A stretch of 64,000 nt of DNA from Roseovarius sp. THAF27 (GCF_009363655.1 NZ_CP045393.1:2418001-2482000); one strand, 5' to 3'. Counted from the first letter of the stretch, positions 10,062 to 20,326 are shown. Program-made: numbers and translations. The notes: generated by a model from the sequence alone, not told the origin.

Positions 10062-10138
10062 GTCCCGGGCCTGACCCGGGACCTCTTTGTCTCTTGCCCG
10101 GACGCCCTGGCCCGGGAGGCCCCGGATCAGGTCCGGGG
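10062..10138. repeat. REP-like pair of inverted palindromes in nuoJ-nuoK gap
   Basis: Two hairpin-forming palindromes lie here. The first has arms GTCCCGGG/CCCGGGAC (10062-10069, 10075-10082) around CCTGA; the second has arms CCCCGGA/TCCGGGG (10120-10126, 10132-10138) around TCAGG. The second is close to the reverse complement of the first, so together they form an inverted pair like the mosaic REP elements of other bacteria. They resemble the CCGGA-tTGAt-CCGG intergenic repeats common in alphaproteobacteria. They may affect transcript stability between nuoJ and nuoK. Confidence 0.65.
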
Positions 10139-10152
10139 CGCGGGCAGCGGCA

Positions 10153-10761
10153 TTACAACCCCTGCCCCGGTTTCACGTCTTTCAGTTCCATCGCCTTGGC
10201 CGGATCGCGGTACATCTGCGCCAGCACGTCCTGCCGCTTGACGTCCGAGCGGTGGCGCAGGGTCAGCACGATCGCGCCCATCATCGCCACCAGCAGGATC
10301 AGACCCGCAAGCTGGAACAGCAGGAAATACTTGTCATAAAGCAGCATCCCCAGCGCCTTGGTGTTCTCCAGGTCCGTGGGCGTGACGGCGGCGCGCGCGC
10401 CCTCGGCATCCGTGGCCATCTGCCAGTTGCCGAAGGCAATGCCGAACTGCATCAGCAGGATGATCCCGATCAGCAGGGCCAGCGGCATGTATTTCGCCAT
10501 CTCCGCCTTCAGCTCGGCGAAATCCACGTCCAGCATCATCACCACGAATAGGAACAGCACGGCCACCGCGCCCACGTAGACGATGATCAAGAGCATCGCC
10601 ACGAACTCCGCGCCCAGAAGAACGAAAAGACCGGCAGCCGACAAAAACGCCAGGATCAGCCACAGAACCGAGTGCACCGGGTTCCGGCTCACCACCGTGA
10701 ACAACCCGCCGGCCAGCAGCGAGACCGCAAAGAGATAGAATGAAAACGCGGCGATGGTCAT
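10153..10761 (-). CDS. nuoJ: NADH-quinone oxidoreductase subunit J
   Basis: This 202-residue subunit of the complex I membrane arm has about five membrane segments, with the conserved [11 protein letters not shown] start region and the [20 protein letters not shown] helix that contains the pi-bulge segment. The C-terminal tail is hydrophilic. Its ATG overlaps the stop of the carboxymuconolactone-decarboxylase-like ORF (ATGA). Confidence 0.96.
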   Translation of the reverse strand: MTIAAFSFYLFAVSLLAGGLFTVVSRNPVHSVLWLILAFLSAAGLFVLLGAEFVAMLLIIVYVGAVAVLFLFVVMMLDVDFAELKAEMAKYMPLALLIGIILLMQFGIAFGNWQMATDAEGARAAVTPTDLENTKALGMLLYDKYFLLFQLAGLILLVAMMGAIVLTLRHRSDVKRQDVLAQMYRDPAKAMELKDVKPGQGL

Positions 10762-11171
10762 GTCTCACTGTCCTCGTCTTTGGCCTCGTCCATGACCTCG
10801 CGCGCGAAATCCATCGCCCGGTTCATGGACGGGATACCGGCGAACATCGCCATCATCGCGATGGTCTCGGCAATCTCGTCTTTCGTGGCGCCCGCCTCCA
10901 GCGCGTGGCGCACGGTCATCCTGATCTGCGTATCGCTTTGCGCGCCCAGCATGGTCAACCCCGCAAGCGTGATCAGCAGGCGCGTCTTGGCGTCCAGCCC
11001 GTCCTTGCTGATCCCCTTGCCGAACATCATCTCCATGAATTCCTTCGGCATGGTCGGCCACATCGCCTCGAACCCCTTGGGCGAGAACGACTCCAGCGCC
11101 GGATTCATGGTTTTCACCATCTCCTGCGCCTGCGCCATCATGGCCTCGAACGGGTTCGTGGGGTTGCTCAT
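10758..11171 (-). CDS. Carboxymuconolactone decarboxylase-family protein in nuo operon
   Basis: This 137-residue soluble protein matches the carboxymuconolactone decarboxylase/AhpD-like fold, with a [20 protein letters not shown] helix and a [18 protein letters not shown] segment. The CxxC pair of AhpD peroxidase partners is absent, since the protein has no cysteine. It overlaps both neighbours (nuoI and nuoJ) by four bases. Rhodobacter-type nuo operons are known to carry extra reading frames between subunit genes and this is one of them. Its role in complex I is unknown to me. Confidence 0.82.
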   Translation of the reverse strand: MSNPTNPFEAMMAQAQEMVKTMNPALESFSPKGFEAMWPTMPKEFMEMMFGKGISKDGLDAKTRLLITLAGLTMLGAQSDTQIRMTVRHALEAGATKDEIAETIAMMAMFAGIPSMNRAMDFAREVMDEAKDEDSET

Positions 11172-11662
11172 CTGTAAGGCGCGTCCATTTCCAGGTTACG
11201 GGCGATCTCGGCTTCCCACCGCTCGCCGTTCTCCAGCAGTTTCTGCTTGTCATAGAACAGCTCTTCGCGGGTCTCGGTGGCGAACTCGAAATTCGGCCCC
11301 TCCACAATGGCATCCACCGGGCAGGCCTCCTGGCAGAACCCGCAATAGATGCACTTGGTCATGTCGATGTCGTACCGCGTCGTGCGGCGGCTGCCGTCGT
11401 CGCGCGGCTCGGCGTCGATGGTGATCGCCTGCGCGGGGCAAATCGCCTCGCACAGCTTGCAGGCAATGCACCGCTCCTCGCCATTGGGATAGCGCCGCAG
11501 CGCGTGCTCGCCCCGGAACCGCGGGCTCAGCGGGCCCTTCTCGTGCGGGTAGTTCAGCGTCGCCTTGGGGGCAAAGAAGTATTTGAACCCCAGCTTGAAG
11601 CCGTTGAAGACATCCTTCAGCAGGAAGTACCCCGCCGCGCGTCCGTAATCGATCTGCGTCAT
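11168..11662 (-). CDS. nuoI: NADH-quinone oxidoreductase subunit I
   Basis: This 164-residue subunit carries two [4Fe-4S] clusters of the peripheral arm of complex I, through the ferredoxin motifs [12 protein letters not shown] and [12 protein letters not shown]. An amphipathic N-terminal stretch ([19 protein letters not shown]) lies against the membrane. The start at 11662 ([13 protein letters not shown]) was chosen because the family begins here and the gene then follows nuoH by five bases; the longer frame would run into nuoH. Confidence 0.97.
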   Translation of the reverse strand: MTQIDYGRAAGYFLLKDVFNGFKLGFKYFFAPKATLNYPHEKGPLSPRFRGEHALRRYPNGEERCIACKLCEAICPAQAITIDAEPRDDGSRRTTRYDIDMTKCIYCGFCQEACPVDAIVEGPNFEFATETREELFYDKQKLLENGERWEAEIARNLEMDAPYR

Positions 11663-11667
11663 GGTCG

Positions 11668-12705
11668 TCAGCCTCCCATTGCGTAGCGGGCCCAGAACGA
11701 CCCGAAGACTTCGAATTTCGCCAGGAAGGACACGATGACCACCCAGGCGAGGCTCAGCGGCAGGAACACCTTCCACCCCAGCCGCATCAGCTGATCATAG
11801 CGGTAGCGCGGCGTGATCGCCTTCACCATGGCGAAGAGGAAGAAGAAGAACGCCATCTTCGCCACCATCCAGAACACCCCGTCCGGGATGCCCGGAATCG
11901 GCGACAGCCACCCGCCGAAGAACAGCAGGCTGGTCAGCGCACACATCAGGAAGATCGCGATATACTCGCCCGCCATGAACAGCAGGAAAGGCGTCGAGGA
12001 ATATTCCACCTGATAGCCCGCCACCAGCTCCGATTCCGCTTCCGGCAGGTCGAAGGGCGGGCGGTTGGTTTCCGCCAGGCACGAGATGAAGAACAGGAAC
12101 ACCATCGGCAGGTGCGGCAGCCAGTACCAGCCGAAGAATCCGTAATTCGTATCCTGCGCCGCCACGATCGACCCGAAGTTCAGCGACCCGGTCGAGATGA
12201 TCACCCCGATGATAATGAGGCCGATGCTGACCTCGTAGGAAATCATCTGCGCCGCCGAGCGCAGCGAGCCCAGGAACGGGTATTTCGAGTTCGAGGCCCA
12301 GCCGCCCATGATCACGCCGTAGACTTCCAGCGAAGACACGGCAAAGACAAAGAGGACCGCCACGTTGATATCCGACAGGACCCAGCCGTCATTCAGCGGA
12401 ATCACCGCCCAGGCCAGCACCGCCAGCACGAAACTGGCCATCGGCGCCATCATGAACACCGTGCGGTCCGCGCCCGCCGGCACCACCACTTCCTTGACCA
12501 CGTATTTCAGCGCGTCGGCCACCGTCTGCAACAGGCCATAGACACCCACCACGTTCGGCCCCCGCCGCATCTGCACCGCGGCCCAGATCTTGCGGTCGCC
12601 GTACACCAGGAACAGCAGCGAGATCATCACGAAGCCCACCACCGCAAGGCACTGCGCCATGATCAGGACAAAGGTCCCAAACGAGGTTGTCAGAAATTCA
12701 GCCAT
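11668..12705 (-). CDS. nuoH: NADH-quinone oxidoreductase subunit H
   Basis: This 345-residue membrane subunit joins the peripheral and membrane arms and helps form the quinone chamber. Diagnostic segments are [14 protein letters not shown] near the N-terminus and [19 protein letters not shown], the acidic quinone-site loop. About eight membrane segments follow the family pattern. I chose the start at 12705 ([12 protein letters not shown]) for its family-typical N-terminus. It follows the small lipoprotein ORF by 7 bases. Confidence 0.97.
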   Translation of the reverse strand: MAEFLTTSFGTFVLIMAQCLAVVGFVMISLLFLVYGDRKIWAAVQMRRGPNVVGVYGLLQTVADALKYVVKEVVVPAGADRTVFMMAPMASFVLAVLAWAVIPLNDGWVLSDINVAVLFVFAVSSLEVYGVIMGGWASNSKYPFLGSLRSAAQMISYEVSIGLIIIGVIISTGSLNFGSIVAAQDTNYGFFGWYWLPHLPMVFLFFISCLAETNRPPFDLPEAESELVAGYQVEYSSTPFLLFMAGEYIAIFLMCALTSLLFFGGWLSPIPGIPDGVFWMVAKMAFFFFLFAMVKAITPRYRYDQLMRLGWKVFLPLSLAWVVIVSFLAKFEVFGSFWARYAMGG

Positions 12706-12712
12706 TCGTCCC

Positions 12713-13120
12713 TCATACCGTCGGTATCCCGTTCTCCGCACAGTTGGCGGCCACGACTTCCGCGTCGATCCTTATGATGCCGCCGGGCAGCGACGGCGAG
12801 ATGGTGTAAACCGCATCTGCGGTCCAGATGCCACCCCGTTCGTCCACATTCGTGCGCACATGGCGCGCAAATCCGTATCCCCGGATCAGCGTGTACTCGG
12901 CCGCCGCGCATTCGGCGTATTGGCTCACGTCCTCGGCGTCCCGCGCCCCGGCCATCTCCACCCGGAAATTCACCAGGTCGCCGTCCAGCAGGCGCGTCTC
13001 GATTCCCCGGTACTCGGGGGTGAACGCCTCCTCCGGGTCCGCACCCGGCGCGGCACAGGCGGCCAGGCCCGCAAAGGCCATGACCGACAGCGCCCATATG
13101 CCGAACGCGGCTTGCGTCAT
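12713..13120 (-). CDS. Small putative lipoprotein between nuoG and nuoH
   Basis: This 135-residue protein has a hydrophobic N-terminus ending in a lipobox-like FAGLAAC (Cys near residue 22), so it is probably exported and lipid-anchored. The mature part has no domain I recognise; two further cysteines (in YAECAAAEY and AANCAENG) may form a disulphide. Its ATG overlaps the nuoG stop (ATGA) and it leads into nuoH after 7 bases, so it is a real member of the operon. Function unknown. Confidence 0.7.
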   Translation of the reverse strand: MTQAAFGIWALSVMAFAGLAACAAPGADPEEAFTPEYRGIETRLLDGDLVNFRVEMAGARDAEDVSQYAECAAAEYTLIRGYGFARHVRTNVDERGGIWTADAVYTISPSLPGGIIRIDAEVVAANCAENGIPTV

Positions 13121-15126
13121 TCCGCGGCCACCGGCGCTTCGCGGCGGTCCTTGGCGTTGGCGCTCAGCTCGGCCATCAGCGCGCTGGCGCGGGCAATCGG
13201 GTTGGTCAGGTAGTGATCGCCCAAGGCCGCCCCGATGGATCCCGCCGACGGCTCGACCTTTTCCACCATGGTCCAGTCGTTCTCGGGCACCGCGTCGATC
13301 TGCGCGACATGCGGCACCGCCTCTATCAGCGCGCGGCGCAGCTGCGCCAGGCTGTCAAAGGGCAGCACCGCGCCCATCTCGCCCGACAGCGCCCGCAGAA
13401 TCGCCCAGTTCTCCTTGGCCTCGCCCGGCGGATGACCCGCGCGTAGCGCCAGCTGCGGACGGCCTTCGGTGTTCACGAAGACACCCTGTTCCTCGGTATA
13501 GGCGGCGGCAGGCAGGATGATGTCGGCGCGATGCGCGCCCCGGTCGCCATGGCTGCCCTGGTAGATGACCAGCGGCCCCTCCGCGATCTCGATCTCGTCG
13601 GCGCCAAGGTTATAGATCACGTCGGCCCCGTCCAGCGCCGCCGTCACGCCGCCCTCGGTCACACAGCCCGCATCCATCGCGCCCACGCGCGACGCGGCGG
13701 TGTGCAGCACCAGCATCCTGCCGCCCAGCTTCTCGGTCAGCTGCATCGCCGTGCTCAGCGCCGCAGGCCCGCCATCGCCGATCAGCGCGCCCTGCCCGAC
13801 GATCACGATCGCGTCCTCGGTCTCCTTGGCGTCGGACAGCAGTTGCGGCAACACCCGGTTGCGCGCGCCCAGCTCGGTCGCCTCATAGGTCAATTCCGCC
13901 GGTTGCCCGGCATGGGTCACCTCCGCGCCGCGCAGCCACGCCTTGCGAATGCGCGCGTTCAGCACCGGCGACTCGTTGCCCGGGTCGGTGCCGATCAGCA
14001 CGATCTTCTTGGCCGTGTCGATATCCTCGATGCGCGCCGTGCCCACATAGGCCGAGCGGTTGCCCGCCACCAGATGCGCGCCGTCCGTACGGCATTCCAC
14101 GCGCCCGCCCTGGCCTTCGACCAGTTGTTTCAGCGCGAACGCCGCCTCCATCGGAACCAGATCGCCCACCAGGCCCGCCACGGTCTTGCCTTTCATCGCC
14201 TCGGCGGCCTTGCCCAACGCCTCGGGCCAGGTGGCCGGGCGCAGCTTGCCGTTCTCGCGGATGTATGGCCTGTCCAGCCGTTGCCGGCGCAGCCCGTCCC
14301 AGACGAACCGCGTCTTGTCGGAAATCCATTCCTCGTTCACGCCGTCATGGTTGCGCGGCAGGATGCGCATCACTTCGCGCCCTTTCGTGTCCACCCGAAT
14401 GTTGGACCCCAGCGCATCCATCACGTCGATGGTTTCCGTCTTGGTCAGCTCCCACGGACGGGCCGTGAAGGCGTAAGGCTTGGAAACCAGCGCCCCAACG
14501 GGGCACAGGTCGATGATGTTGCCCTGCATGTTGCTGTCCAGCGTCTCGCCCAGATAGGCGGTGATCTCGGCATCCTCGCCCCGGCCGGTCTGGCCCATCT
14601 GGTTGATCCCCGCCACCTCGGTGGTGAAGCGCACGCAGCGGGTGCAGGAAATGCAGCGCGTCATGTGGGTTTCCACCAACGGGCCAAGATTCAGGTCCTC
14701 GGTCGCGCGTTTGGGCTCGCGATAACGGCTGAAGTCCACGCCGTAAGCCATTGCCTGGTCTTGCAAATCACACTCGCCGCCCTGGTCGCAGATCGGGCAG
14801 TCCAGCGGGTGGTTGATCAGCAGGAACTCCATCACGCCTTCACGCGCCTTCTTGACCATCGGGCTGTTCGTGCGCACGACCGGCGGCTGGCCCTCGGGAC
14901 CGGGCCGCAAGTCGCGCACCTGCATGGCGCAGCTGGCCGCCGGTTTCGGCGGCCCGCCGACCACCTCCACAAGACACATCCGGCAATTGCCCGCGATCGA
15001 CAGCCGCTCGTGGTAGCAAAAGCGCGGGATCTCGATCCCCACCTGCTCGCAGGCCTGGATCAGGGTCATCGCCCCGTCCACTTCCACTTCCTGATCGTCG
15101 ATGATGATTTTGCGAAGGTCAGACAT
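13117..15126 (-). CDS. nuoG: NADH-quinone oxidoreductase subunit G
   Basis: This 669-residue subunit is the large iron-sulphur protein of the complex I peripheral arm. The N-terminal third carries a [2Fe-2S] site ([15 protein letters not shown] with ASCAM), a His/Cys [4Fe-4S] site ([15 protein letters not shown]) and a further [4Fe-4S] set (CISCTRC with DLCPVGAL). The rest is a molybdopterin-oxidoreductase-like domain without an obvious catalytic function. The length fits alphaproteobacterial NuoG. It follows the DUF5333-like ORF by 6 bases. Confidence 0.97.
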   Translation of the reverse strand: MSDLRKIIIDDQEVEVDGAMTLIQACEQVGIEIPRFCYHERLSIAGNCRMCLVEVVGGPPKPAASCAMQVRDLRPGPEGQPPVVRTNSPMVKKAREGVMEFLLINHPLDCPICDQGGECDLQDQAMAYGVDFSRYREPKRATEDLNLGPLVETHMTRCISCTRCVRFTTEVAGINQMGQTGRGEDAEITAYLGETLDSNMQGNIIDLCPVGALVSKPYAFTARPWELTKTETIDVMDALGSNIRVDTKGREVMRILPRNHDGVNEEWISDKTRFVWDGLRRQRLDRPYIRENGKLRPATWPEALGKAAEAMKGKTVAGLVGDLVPMEAAFALKQLVEGQGGRVECRTDGAHLVAGNRSAYVGTARIEDIDTAKKIVLIGTDPGNESPVLNARIRKAWLRGAEVTHAGQPAELTYEATELGARNRVLPQLLSDAKETEDAIVIVGQGALIGDGGPAALSTAMQLTEKLGGRMLVLHTAASRVGAMDAGCVTEGGVTAALDGADVIYNLGADEIEIAEGPLVIYQGSHGDRGAHRADIILPAAAYTEEQGVFVNTEGRPQLALRAGHPPGEAKENWAILRALSGEMGAVLPFDSLAQLRRALIEAVPHVAQIDAVPENDWTMVEKVEPSAGSIGAALGDHYLTNPIARASALMAELSANAKDRREAPVAAE

Positions 15127-15132
15127 GAATTC

Positions 15133-15546
15133 TCACTTTGCTCTCAGAAGCTGCCCGATCTGGCTGCCGCTCGCCATTTCGGCTTGGCCCAGAACACACA
15201 GGCTTGCGGGGTCAAGATTGCTGGCCCCTTTCGATTTGAAATACGCGTTGCGCCGCTCGCGCATGGCCGCCTTGTTGGCGTCGTTGTTGATATACGCGTC
15301 GATCTCGGCCTCGCTGTAGCCGCGCTCGGCCGCCGCTTTCTTCAGCGCATTGGCATAGGATTGCGCCCGGAACAAGCGCCCGCCGATGCTGCCGCATTCG
15401 CGGCGGATCTTGTCGGCGGCCGCAAGGTGAAGCAGCCCCTGGTTGATCCCGGCCTCGTCCTTCAATCCCGCCTGCGCGGGCAGTGCCGCCGCCGTCAGGG
15501 CCGCGCCCAGGGCCAGGCCCACGATCTTGCTCGATACACGTTTCAT
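15133..15546 (-). CDS. Secreted DUF5333-like protein
   Basis: This 137-residue protein has a clear signal peptide (MKRVSSKIVGLALGAALTAA, then LPAQA), so it is probably periplasmic. The mature part is helical, with a RRECGSIGGRLFRAQSYANAL segment and a NNDANKAAMRERRNAYF segment. I associate this pattern with DUF5333 proteins of Rhodobacterales. It lies just upstream of nuoG in the same orientation. Function unknown; it could be an assembly or stability factor, but nothing in the sequence shows that. Confidence 0.72.
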   Translation of the reverse strand: MKRVSSKIVGLALGAALTAAALPAQAGLKDEAGINQGLLHLAAADKIRRECGSIGGRLFRAQSYANALKKAAAERGYSEAEIDAYINNDANKAAMRERRNAYFKSKGASNLDPASLCVLGQAEMASGSQIGQLLRAK

Positions 15547-15588
15547 ATCTTCTTCCTTTCACGAAGGGCGCCCGGACCATCCGCCGCG

Positions 15589-15607
15589 CCATCTGCTGCG
15601 CAGATGG
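15589..15607. other. Intra-operon hairpin upstream of DUF5333 ORF
   Basis: A perfect 8-bp inverted repeat (CCATCTGC at 15589-15596, GCAGATGG at 15600-15607) with a 3-base loop lies in the 121-base gap between two small ORFs. No T-run follows on either strand, so it is more likely an RNA stability or processing structure than a terminator. Confidence 0.4.
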
Positions 15608-15667
15608 ACGCGCATCCCGCTGTTATGCAATAACAGCCGACCCATGCCCTTGATATGAAAGGTGAAT

Positions 15668-16027
15668 TTACCACAGAACGCATTTCCCGGTGAAGGTCAG
15701 CTTGTTGCCGTCGGGCTGCACCGTGCCGCGCGGCGCCAGCGGGCTGCGGTACCATTCGATTTCGGAGGTGCCGAAATTCTGCACGCAGTACCGCTTGCCC
15801 TCGTAGGCCCCCGCCGCCAGCGCGCCGTCATAGCCGCGATTGACCCGCGGCACCGTGACCACGAACAGCTCGCGGTTGTCCTTCGAGGCGGCCTTGGACT
15901 TCTGCTTGTAGAAGACGCCGTTGAACGTGACGCGATCGGCGTTGCGGGCGCATCCCGCCAGCATCGCACCCGCCATCAGCGCCATCACGAGGGTCCGCGC
16001 CCCCCGCCCGCTCAGGATATGTGTCAT
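15668..16027 (-). CDS. Small putative lipoprotein in nuo operon
   Basis: This 119-residue exported protein has a hydrophobic stretch ending in the lipobox LAGC (LMAGAMLAGCARN). The mature part contains DRVTFNGVFYKQKSKA and a C-terminal KLTFTGKCVLW and matches no domain I can name. The start at ATG 16027 is chosen; an in-frame GTG three codons earlier is possible. It lies between the DUF3291 ORF and the DUF5333 ORF in the same orientation. Function unknown. Confidence 0.65.
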   Translation of the reverse strand: MTHILSGRGARTLVMALMAGAMLAGCARNADRVTFNGVFYKQKSKAASKDNRELFVVTVPRVNRGYDGALAAGAYEGKRYCVQNFGTSEIEWYRSPLAPRGTVQPDGNKLTFTGKCVLW

Positions 16028-16058
16028 CGTCTTCACGCTCTTAGGCCTTTCGTTCTTG

Positions 16059-16556
16059 TCATTCCGCCGCCACCGGGGCGCAGCCGCGGGTCCGCCACAG
16101 CCTGGCCTCTTCCAGGTACGACCAGCCAAAGGCATGGTCGCTGTCGCCCTGCGCCTTCAGGTGGTCCAGCCGTTCCAGCGCCTCGCCCAGCGTCGGCCGA
16201 TGCCCCTGCGGCACCCACCACATGACGAAATGCATGTCGCCCATCACCTCGAACCACTCGGCCCGGCGTTCATAGAACTGCCGGTGCACGGTGTTCCAGA
16301 CGAAATTCTCCAGGCTCTCCACGTCCTCCCAGACGGTCAGGTTGGCCACGAACCGCGGATCGCCGCCGATGGCATTCCCGGTGTTGCCCGTGCCCGGTTC
16401 GCCCGAGCCTTCCATCATCCACACGAATCCCGGCATCCGCTTGCCCATGCCGTTGATCCGGTCGAGCGCGCCCATGAACTCCGCCACGCGCGGGTCATCG
16501 GTGGACGCGACAAGGCGACCGACATTCAGCTGGGCTAATTGGTATGTTCCATCCAT
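16059..16556 (-). CDS. DUF3291-family protein
   Basis: This 165-residue soluble protein matches the DUF3291 family, which has an antibiotic-biosynthesis-monooxygenase-like ferredoxin fold: YQLAQLNVGR at the start, then NLTVWEDVESLENFVWNTVH and a MHFVMWWVPQGHRPT segment. The start at 16556 (MDGTYQLAQ) follows nuoF by 7 bases. No catalytic role is established to my knowledge. Location inside the nuo operon is the only functional clue. Confidence 0.8.
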   Translation of the reverse strand: MDGTYQLAQLNVGRLVASTDDPRVAEFMGALDRINGMGKRMPGFVWMMEGSGEPGTGNTGNAIGGDPRFVANLTVWEDVESLENFVWNTVHRQFYERRAEWFEVMGDMHFVMWWVPQGHRPTLGEALERLDHLKAQGDSDHAFGWSYLEEARLWRTRGCAPVAAE

Positions 16557-16563
16557 CGGCACC

Positions 16564-17859
16564 CTACTCCGCCGCCACGGCGGACACGCGGCCCGTCTTC
16601 TGCGCCTTGATGCGGTCCTCGATCTCGTCGCGGAAATTGCGAATGAGGCCCTGGATCGGCCAGGCCGCCGCATCGCCCAGGGCACAGATCGTGTGCCCCT
16701 CGACCTGTTTGGTGACGTCGAACAGCATGTCGATCTCCTCGACCTCCGCCTCGCCTTTCACCAGCCGGTCCATCACCCGCATCATCCAGCCGGTGCCCTC
16801 GCGGCAGGGCGTGCATTGCCCACAGCTTTCGTGCTTGTAGAATTTCGACAGCCGCCAGATCGCCTTGATGATGTCGGTGCTCTGGTCCATCACGATCACC
16901 GCTGCGGTGCCCAGGCTCGATCCGACCTCGCGCAGTGCGTCGAAATCCATGATCGCGTCCTTCATGTTCTCGCCGCGCACGCACGGCACGGACGAGCCGC
17001 CGGGAATGACCGCCTTCAGGTTGTCCCAGCCGCCTCTGATGCCGCCGCAATGCTTGTCGATCAACTCTTCAAAGCTGATCGACATCGCGTCCTCGACCAC
17101 GCACGGGTGGTTCACATGGCCCGACACGGCAAAGATCTTGGTGCCCGCGTTGTTGGGCCGCCCGAAGCTTGCGAACCAGTCCGCGCCGCGCCGCAGGATC
17201 GTCGGCACCACCGCGATGCTCTCGACGTTGTTCACAGTCGTGGGGCAGCCATAAAGCCCCGCACCCGCCGGAAACGGCGGCTTCATCCGGGGCATCCCCT
17301 TCTTGCCTTCGAGGCTCTCCAGCAGCGCGGTTTCCTCGCCGCAGATATAGGCCCCCGCGCCATGCGCCAGGTAAAGATCGAAATCATAGCCCGACTTGCA
17401 GGCGTTCTTGCCGATCAGACCGGCCTCGTAGGCTTCGTCGATGGCCGCCTGCAACGCCTCTTTCTCGCGGATATATTCACCGCGGATGTAGATGTAACAG
17501 GCGTGGGCCTGCATCGCGTAGCTGGCAATCAGGCAGCCCTCGACCAGCGTGTGCGGATCGTGCCGCATGATCTCGCGGTCCTTGCAGGTGCCGGGCTCGG
17601 ATTCGTCGGCATTGACCACAAGGTAGGCGGGCCGCCCGTCGCTTTCCTTGGGCATGAAGGACCACTTCAGACCGGTCGGAAAGCCCGCGCCGCCCCGGCC
17701 GCGCAGCCCGCTGGCCTTCATCTGTTCGACGATCCACTCGCGCCCGTTCTGCAGGATGGTCCTGGTGCCGTCCCAATGGCCACGCGCCTGCGCGCCCTTC
17801 AGGCTGCGGTCGTGCATCCCGTAGAGATTGGTAAAGATACGATCCTGATCGTCCAGCAT
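16564..17859 (-). CDS. nuoF: NADH-quinone oxidoreductase subunit F
   Basis: This 431-residue subunit binds NADH and FMN and holds a [4Fe-4S] cluster at the entry point of complex I. The glycine-rich nucleotide loop [14 protein letters not shown] lies near residue 65, the FMN/NADH region includes [19 protein letters not shown], and the cluster ligands are in [12 protein letters not shown] near the C-terminus. The start at 17859 ([14 protein letters not shown]) fits the family; the longer frame would overlap the upstream small membrane protein. The length is typical. Confidence 0.97.
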   Translation of the reverse strand: MLDDQDRIFTNLYGMHDRSLKGAQARGHWDGTRTILQNGREWIVEQMKASGLRGRGGAGFPTGLKWSFMPKESDGRPAYLVVNADESEPGTCKDREIMRHDPHTLVEGCLIASYAMQAHACYIYIRGEYIREKEALQAAIDEAYEAGLIGKNACKSGYDFDLYLAHGAGAYICGEETALLESLEGKKGMPRMKPPFPAGAGLYGCPTTVNNVESIAVVPTILRRGADWFASFGRPNNAGTKIFAVSGHVNHPCVVEDAMSISFEELIDKHCGGIRGGWDNLKAVIPGGSSVPCVRGENMKDAIMDFDALREVGSSLGTAAVIVMDQSTDIIKAIWRLSKFYKHESCGQCTPCREGTGWMMRVMDRLVKGEAEVEEIDMLFDVTKQVEGHTICALGDAAAWPIQGLIRNFRDEIEDRIKAQKTGRVSAVAAE

Positions 17860-17869
17860 CAGATAACCC

Positions 17870-18082
17870 CTAGTTTCCCCGGCTGTCGCGCCAGATTTGA
17901 TAGATGAGCCAGAAGGCGAACAAAAACCCCGCCAGCGCCACAAGGTCGAAGGCGAGGCGCAGCTCGGTGCTGAACCCCTCCTTCTCGCCGATCAGGGTGA
18001 CGAGCACCCAGAACACGCCCGTTCCGGCAATCACCAGCCCGGCGCGTCGGCCCTTTTTCGGCACTTGGTCGCGGTTGCTCAT
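17870..18082 (-). CDS. Small two-helix membrane protein (DUF5337-like)
   Basis: This 70-residue protein begins with a basic stretch ([15 protein letters not shown]) and has two hydrophobic segments ([17 protein letters not shown] and [18 protein letters not shown]), so it is a small inner-membrane protein with both ends probably in the cytoplasm. I associate it with the DUF5337 family of Rhodobacterales. It lies 10 bases before nuoF and 13 bases after the helix-hairpin-helix membrane protein. Function unknown. Confidence 0.7.
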   Translation of the reverse strand: MSNRDQVPKKGRRAGLVIAGTGVFWVLVTLIGEKEGFSTELRLAFDLVALAGFLFAFWLIYQIWRDSRGN

Positions 18083-18095
18083 GCGCCTCGCTCAT

Positions 18096-19061
18096 TCAGT
18101 ACACGTTGCCCTTGTCCACGCGCTTCGAGAACTCGGTCTCGCCGCCCGCGGCCAGGGTTTTCGCCTGGTCGATCCAGTTGTCCCGGCTGACCCGGCCCTT
18201 GAAACCGATCAGGTTCGCATCGACCCAGGCCACCTCCTGGTCCGTCCAGTTGGCGATCTGGTCGAAATGGTAGAACCCCATGTCGTGCAGCACGCCTTCC
18301 AGCTTGGGCCCGACGCCCTTGATTTCCTTCAGGTTGTCGGCGCTGCCGCCGCGCGGTCCGTCCAAGGTGGCGGGCTTGGTGCCCACGTTCTCTTCGCCCG
18401 TGTCCGCGGCCTTGGCCTTCGGCTTGGCCGCCGCCGTCTTCGCCTTGGTCTTTTTCGCCGGTTTGGGCGCGGCCTTCGGCGCCGCGTCCACCTTGGCGCC
18501 CGCTTCGGCATCCGTGGTGGCCGAGGTAAAGGTCGGGTCCTGCGCCGTGGCCGCATCGTTGCCGCCCGAATGCGTCTCGGCCCGCATCGCAACCTTGTCG
18601 CTGCCCGCCGCTGCCGCACTTGTGCTTGCCGCCGCGGCAGTGGTGCCCATACCGGTGCGCGCGTTCAGCGGATCGGCCTTGTTCGGCAGGATCGGCTCGG
18701 GCTCGGTCCCCATCGGCGGGTTGGGCTTGGGCGGGTTGGGCACGGGCGCTTTCGGCGCAGGCGTGCCGCGGTCCTTCGGTGCATTCGCCTTGGGCGGGCC
18801 AGAGGGCTTGCCGCCACCCGATGCCACTGCCGCCGCGCTTCCCTCGGGCATCTCCTCCATCTGCCCCAGATCCGCGTTTTCGCCGGTGCAGAAGACCTGC
18901 AACAGCACCAGCGCCATGAACACGCCCATCGCCAGCCCCAGCAGAAGCGCCGCGAAGATCCCGACCTTGCCGGTGGCGGCGTAGATCGCGATGATCCCCG
19001 CCCCGACACCGACGCCCAAGCATACCAGCTTGCACTGTGACTTCAGTATATCATCGAACAT
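18096..19061 (-). CDS. Membrane protein with C-terminal HhH domain shared with NuoE
   Basis: This 321-residue protein has two N-terminal hydrophobic segments (about residues 11-28 and 33-57), then a long low-complexity linker rich in Ala, Pro, Lys and Gly, and a C-terminal globular domain (about 242-321). That domain opens with [20 protein letters not shown], a helix-hairpin-helix pattern, and continues [22 protein letters not shown]. The same domain closes NuoE, encoded 29 bases upstream. The arrangement suggests a membrane anchor that associates with NuoE or with the same partner; this is inference. No published role is known to me. Confidence 0.8.
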   Translation of the reverse strand: MFDDILKSQCKLVCLGVGVGAGIIAIYAATGKVGIFAALLLGLAMGVFMALVLLQVFCTGENADLGQMEEMPEGSAAAVASGGGKPSGPPKANAPKDRGTPAPKAPVPNPPKPNPPMGTEPEPILPNKADPLNARTGMGTTAAAASTSAAAAGSDKVAMRAETHSGGNDAATAQDPTFTSATTDAEAGAKVDAAPKAAPKPAKKTKAKTAAAKPKAKAADTGEENVGTKPATLDGPRGGSADNLKEIKGVGPKLEGVLHDMGFYHFDQIANWTDQEVAWVDANLIGFKGRVSRDNWIDQAKTLAAGGETEFSKRVDKGNVY

Positions 19062-19090
19062 GGCTCAACTCCCTTTGGCGTGAAGATCGT

Positions 19091-20326
19091 CTAGTAGACG
19101 TCCCCCTTTTTGACTTTCTTAGAAAATTCCGTCGTCCCGCCATCGGCCAGCGTCCGCGCCTGGGCGACCCAGTCGTCCCGGCTGACCCGGCCCTTGAAGC
19201 CTTCCAGGTTCTGATCCACCCAGGCCACCTCCCGTGGCCCCCATGCGGCGATCTGGTCGAAATGGTAAAAGCCCATGGAATGCAGAAGCTGCTCCAGCTT
19301 CGGCCCCACGCCCTTGATCAGCTTCAGGTCATCCGGCCCGCCCTCGCGGGCAGCGACAAGCGTCTCGGGCTTGGTGCCCTCATCGACGTCCGCCGCTGCG
19401 GGTTTGGCCGGCTTGGCCTTGTCGCTCTTGTCCTCGCCAGCCGGTTCGTCCTTGGACACCGGGTTGGCCTTGCTCTTGGCCGGTGCCTCGGCCTTGGTCG
19501 CGCCGGTATCGTCGGCCGGCCTGCCTTCCGAGCGGTCGGGCTTCGGCGCCTTCAGCCCCGGATTGGCCGGCGACTCGTTCAGCTTCACCTTCGGCGGCGC
19601 GGGCTGATGGTTGGCGCCATGTTCGCGCCACGGCGCCACCAGAGGCACCTCGCTGCCGTCGATCCGCTTGATCGTGTCGCCCAGGTCCACCGCGCGCTGC
19701 ACCGAGCCATTGTATTTCGTGTGGCCCGAATCGAATTCCTTCAGCGTCGTCAGTCCCGCCTTGGGTTCCGACGCATAGCGCCCGTTCTGCGGCCCCGGCA
19801 CCGGCACCGTGCCGGCGGCGAACTCGTCGATCATCTCGGCGAACCGCTCGGCGGTCAGGTCCTCGTAGTAATCCTTGCCGATCTGCGCCATTGGTGCATT
19901 GGCGCAGGCGCCCAGGCACTCGACCTCTTCCCAGCTGAACTTGCCGTCCGCGCTGACGGTATGCGGCTTGTCGGCAATCTTCTCGCGGCAGACCCCGATC
20001 AGGTCCTCGGCCCCGCAGATCATGCAGGACGTGGTGCCGCAAATCTGGAAATGCGCCACGCTGCCCACCGGAGACAGCTGGAACATGAAGTAGAAGCTGG
20101 CCACTTCCAGCGCCCGGATATGCGCCATTTCCAGCATCTCGGCGATATGCTCGATCGCCGGACGGGTCAACCAGCCCTCCTGCTCCTGCGCACGCCACAA
20201 AAGCGGGATGATGGCACTCGCCTGGCGCCCCTGCGGGTATTTCGAGATCTGCGCCTCGGCCCACGCCTGGTTGTCGGGCGTGAAGGCAAAGCTCTCGGGC
20301 TGTTCTCTGTGTAGACGTCTCAGCAT
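19091..20326 (-). CDS. nuoE: NADH-quinone oxidoreductase subunit E with C-terminal HhH extension
   Basis: This 411-residue protein is more than twice as long as a standard NuoE (about 165-240). Residues 1 to about 175 are the thioredoxin-like NuoE domain with [2Fe-2S] ligands Cys96, Cys101, Cys137 and Cys141. A charged Ala/Pro/Lys linker (about 185-330) leads to a helix-hairpin-helix domain (332-411) beginning [20 protein letters not shown]. That domain is nearly the same as the end of the neighbouring membrane protein. The start at 20326 shares a base with the upstream lipoprotein stop (TGATG). It works with NuoF and NuoG in the NADH-oxidising module. Confidence 0.95.
   Translation of the reverse strand: MLRRLHREQPESFAFTPDNQAWAEAQISKYPQGRQASAIIPLLWRAQEQEGWLTRPAIEHIAEMLEMAHIRALEVASFYFMFQLSPVGSVAHFQICGTTSCMICGAEDLIGVCREKIADKPHTVSADGKFSWEEVECLGACANAPMAQIGKDYYEDLTAERFAEMIDEFAAGTVPVPGPQNGRYASEPKAGLTTLKEFDSGHTKYNGSVQRAVDLGDTIKRIDGSEVPLVAPWREHGANHQPAPPKVKLNESPANPGLKAPKPDRSEGRPADDTGATKAEAPAKSKANPVSKDEPAGEDKSDKAKPAKPAAADVDEGTKPETLVAAREGGPDDLKLIKGVGPKLEQLLHSMGFYHFDQIAAWGPREVAWVDQNLEGFKGRVSRDDWVAQARTLADGGTTEFSKKVKKGDVY

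Noticed and set aside
13531..15633. A 700-codon open frame on the + strand opposite nuoG
   Set aside because: It is antisense to a certain gene, its composition is that of a shadow frame (His/Arg/Leu-rich) and it lacks a plausible start.
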